The notes under the pieces are model-generated. The model saw nothing but the letters and a program-made list of their open reading frames with translations. It was not told the DNA's origin and did no database searches. Positions 60,301-64,000 of a stretch of DNA of 64,000 nt are shown piece by piece. This DNA comes from Casuarius casuarius (Eukaryota > Chordata > Aves > Casuariiformes > Casuariidae), in NCBI GenBank assembly GCA_003342895.1, contig PTFA01000396.1:121584-185583 (forward strand), given 5' to 3'. Both the position numbers and the translations under genes were made by a program. Positions within the stretch are counted from its first letter, which is position 1. The number at the start of each line of letters is the position of its first letter.

Positions 60301-63300
60301 TTTGAGAAGTGTTAATAACGCAAGTGAAACACGTACCAATCTGATTCAGTGTCAGGGAAGAGAGGAGGGCTAAAAAAACGTGATGTTAAAGAACATTGGA
60401 AAGCTGAGGAGAACAAGGAAAAGTCACTTCCGCTGGCTCTTTTAGAATAAAAGGCCTGTGAATAACTCTGTTCAGGCTGATCACATTGCTGAAAAAAGCA
60501 ATGAATAATGAATAACTTGGAATAATGACTTGTGTCTCGTCCTGTTTATTGAAACACCTGCCAACTGTGCACAAAACACATGGAGGGCTATTTCAGGATG
60601 AGACTTTCACCCTGGAGAATATACAAACCACCTACATGCTATGTGCAGATGACTTGGGATTTTAATAGAGGACTGAGTGATTTTGGACTGTGACATAACA
60701 CCCCTTCCCCAAGGGTGCATGACAATTCACCCAAGCAGTCGATTAGAGAGCAGCACTGGGCTGGAGAGCCACGGGAGCCCTCTGCCCCAGCTCATGAGGT
60801 TTCTTAGAGAAACTTACATGAAGCAGCTGAACAATCTGGTGGCGTCACAGCTTTCCCCAGGACCCTGTACTGGTTTGGGGAGGGGGAATCCCTTGAATTT
60901 GCAGGTCTTTGGTGAAGGGCTGGAGGCCAAACAGGCTCACAGCCAGTGCTGGAGACTATAATGTGACATCCTTCACATCAGTCTTGATCTGCAGGCACTG
61001 CTGAGCAACTGCACCCTGGAAAAAACTGGGACTCCTGAGACTGGCACCCACAGCCTTGTGCTGTAGCTGATGGTCGTGTCACGTGTGCAGGGAGGAAGCA
61101 AGTCTGCATGATATGGCCTTTTTTCACAACATTACCAGTGAAGATTGGGAAGAGCAGGCAAAAAGGGAGATGAGGAAAAATCTGCAGGCTTGGCAGCCTC
61201 TGTGCTGTGACTCAGTGCAGAGGCCAAAGGCAGGTTGTGCTCTGTGAATGTGGATCACTCTTAGGTGAAAAGCGCCTATGAGAAATTGCCTACAGCCCTT
61301 CATAGCAGGGAAAGCCCAAAGTATCAAAATGAGAAAATTGGGAAGGATCTGGTGTTCAGCCATGAGCTCTTAACTAGACCCCCTTAGCTTGACCAAACCA
61401 GCCCCTCCACATCTCTGTCTTGATAGGTACAGAAATGCTCCACAGACATTGGTGGATGTTTGCTTATCCTTTTTTATTCCAGTAAATCTCTGTATCTTTC
61501 CCAGTCCCGTTGCCTGATCTCTAGGCTATCCCCTCTGATTCCCTTCTTCCTCCTGAAGACGCTTTGTTAATGGTAGTGAGATGAAATGCTTTAACATCAG
61601 ATATCTCTTCAAAGTTGATGCTGCTGTGGAAGCATGCATTCCAACTTTTCGACTCTTTCGGACAGCAAACCTTAAACATATGAGTATTTGTATTTAATGA
61701 GATCCCTGAAATATAAAGGCTGTCCAGCTATGCTGACTAACTGTTACCAGGGCAACCCATTTTTTTCTGAAGATCTCTGGTTTTGTGGAATGTCAACCAT
61801 ACAATGCATTAAAGCTGACTCTTCCCTAATTATTTAAATCCTTTGGGCCAGGGCAATGTTTTAGCTAATCAGCTCCAGGCTGTGGCCAGATGGGTGCTTC
61901 AGCAAAGGAAAGGTCTGCATGCTGCAGACACAGACTGATCCTACAAGCATTTGAAAGCCTCATCCATTGCTTTTGATTTTCTTGAGCAAAATCCAGTGCA
62001 GAGGCTAGTGTCTCTGCCAGCAAAACTTCCCGAGAGAAAACCTCCAGGTCAATGCAACCTCTTTCTTGTACAGCAGAAACCTTGAGATATCTCTTCTACA
62101 TGTTCAGGCACATTGGTAGGGTAAAAAAACAAATAAACAAAAAAGCAAAAGAAAGTAGCCACAGATGGCCTTTGATGACCTCTGATAGTCACCTGTCCAG
62201 TCTGGGACTTTTCAGCTGAATATCTTCTAATAAATCAACGACTAAGTCAGCTTCCAAGGCTAGAGCTCTGCAAGAGGGCAAGGATTAATGATGTCGGTCA
62301 GTGACCTGTTCACAGGTCCCTTGTTACAAAGATGACACATTACCATATGATGTGACTGCTGAACCAGCAAGCGCTTTGTTTCTTTTTGTCCATGTATTAC
62401 GGACCCAGATATATGGACCCCGGCCAAAGACAGTCATATTTTCTTTGGACTGCGGCCCTAGCAAGGGGAGAGTCTACTGGCAGAGCCTCGTGCAAAAGGA
62501 AGGTGGACCTGCGCAGGTTGTAAGCTTTGGACTGACGGTACGGAAAACAGAACAAAACAAAAATATTCACATGTTCCAGCATGTGCACTGCCTTCTCAGC
62601 TGGAACAAACCCGAGTAAGTTCTCGCTCTCCGTGGGTCAAGGGTGGCTGTAGGAATAGGCAGATGTCCAGGGCAGAGGATTAACTGGGGTGAGGATGGAG
62701 ATAGAAAGGGGAGAAAGTGACCCAGATAAGGAAAGGAAGGATTTAGAGGACAACTGTTGCGCTCACTACTGACAACAGCACTAGCTTTTCCAGCTGTTGT
62801 AAATACCAGCAGCAAACTGATTCATCTGAGCTGAACATTTACAGCCCGCGGGAACCGCCAGGGCATTGCTGGGAAAGCAGCTCTGGGGAGCTTGTTGTCT
62901 CCAGTTTCCAGCCTTACCTGGGATCCTGGGGGGGACGGCTGCATGCTGCAGTGAGAGTGGGGGGTGGAGAGGGGCTGCCCAGCTCTGAGGGAAGATCGTC
63001 CTGAAGCAAAGTGCGACAGAGAACTGGTACACGAAACACACAGTGCTGCGATTGGGAAGAAAGGTGTCCTGATGACCGACCTTAAATCCCTCCACATGTA
63101 CCCAGGACAGTGAAGAAATCTCCTCCAGTGCTTCCCAAGCTGGCGAATTAACTTTTATGTAGGCAAAGCAGTACCAGCCAGTGACTTCTGGGGCTGGGTA
63201 AGACAGATCTGCTTTCAGGGTTGTCTGGAAGTACTTCTGTAAGAGACAGATACAGCCCCCTAAGCTGCCCACATCATGCCCAGGTATCTCAGAGATGCTG

Positions 63301-64000
63301 ATGGCCCACAGCTCCTGGTAAAGAGAGCAGGATTCTCCTGCAGCTCTGAAAAGGACAGGCAGCCAGCCCCCTTCCTTCCAGACCAAACCATTTCTTTACA
63401 GGATGCAAAGCTATATGGCTCAGTAAATCACCAAACCTTCAGAAACAAGAAGCTTCATAAGCACCTGAGCCCTTAGAAGGTCCTTGCACTAAAAGGCAAT
63501 GGATTTCCTTCTCTGTGAATCTCGTATTTACTATCTTTAGCTATGCTAAAGATCTTTAGCACAGACCACAGACTTGGGAGAGTACAATATAAGGTGTGCT
63601 TTGCTATCCCTGCAAATCAGGCACTCTGGGTAAACTCTGCTCCTTCATGGGAAAACTTTCTGTTTCACCTTGAGATAGGAAGGACCCAGAAGGCTGCATC
63701 TGTGCTGTCATCTGTGTGTTTATTGGTGCTGAATACAGAAATAACATTTTTCTGGGCCTTGCTGTCCGTAAAGCCAACTCCCTTTGAAAGCTCAGCAGCC
63801 TGCAGGCAGGAATGAGAACAGACTCTGGATAGCCACGAAAGCAGCCTGAAGTGACATTTCTTTCCCCCCAAGGCTGAGAGAGACGTAAGAAGCCCAAAGC
63901 CCTGGTTAGACTTCATGTTCTTGCTGCCTGCTGTTATTAAAAGGCAAGGCAGAAAGACCACGTAGAGCATGGCTACACTGCAGATAAACCTGTGGCAACT
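51303..64000 (+). other. CHRNA8: CHRNA8 intron 2, start (continues beyond window)
   Basis: At least 12.7 kb follow exon 2 without a recognisable third exon: no DEKNQV...WLQ reading with splice sites was found on the + strand. The stretch has T-rich tracts (for example 57.47-57.50 kb), a 13-bp tandem duplication at 54190-54215 and several unrecognised ORFs. The longest ORF is on the minus strand at 62781-63386. Confidence 0.65.
54190..54215. repeat. Perfect 13-bp tandem duplication
   Basis: GGCTCCATGAAGT occurs twice in a row with no mismatch, inside CHRNA8 intron 2. Confidence 0.9.

Noticed and set aside
1..64000. CRISPR array, operon, phage or other prokaryotic system
   Set aside because: Spliced vertebrate genes and CR1 repeats show this is animal nuclear DNA; no regularly spaced repeats are present.

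Overview
The window is vertebrate nuclear DNA, most likely from a bird. Its genes are split by long introns with consensus splice sites, and the dominant repeats are CR1 LINE fragments, the typical interspersed repeat of birds and reptiles. It also holds one apparent solo retroviral LTR. The second gene is the start of a nicotinic receptor alpha8-type subunit, which is known from birds and other non-mammals but not from mammals. The species cannot be fixed from the sequence.

Region 1 (1-24.1 kb, + strand): CORO2A, coronin 2A. All eleven coding exons are present between 2604 and 21483. They join in frame to a 524-residue protein with the coronin N-terminal region, WD40 propeller, C-terminal extension, variable linker and coiled coil. 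The untranslated first exon(s) and promoter lie upstream of the window, so bases 1-2603 are intron. A 3' UTR of about 2.6 kb runs to a poly(A) signal at 24073-24078. Its introns carry CR1 copies at 3.9, 5.4, 9.2 and 10.1 kb.

Region 2 (24.1-33.7 kb): intergenic DNA in which I recognise no gene. It holds a short CR1 remnant, a perfect 28-bp tandem duplication and a (CA)25 microsatellite.

Region 3 (33.7-64 kb, + strand): the 5' end of CHRNA8. A CpG-rich block (about 33.68-33.96 kb) precedes a signal-peptide exon (34243-34321). A 16.8-kb intron follows, then the 140-nt second exon (51163-51302), which encodes the N-terminal helix and first strand of the ligand-binding domain. The third and later exons were not found and should lie beyond base 64000. 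The introns hold three reverse-oriented CR1 pieces and the LTR at about 47546-48281.

The two genes are independent: CORO2A is an actin/NCoR-linked coronin and CHRNA8 is a ligand-gated channel subunit. I found no CRISPR array, operon, RNA gene or new multi-gene system. This is an ordinary vertebrate locus, and its interesting points are isoform-level and evolutionary. Comparisons with human, chicken and repeat-family sequences are from memory and were not run as alignments.
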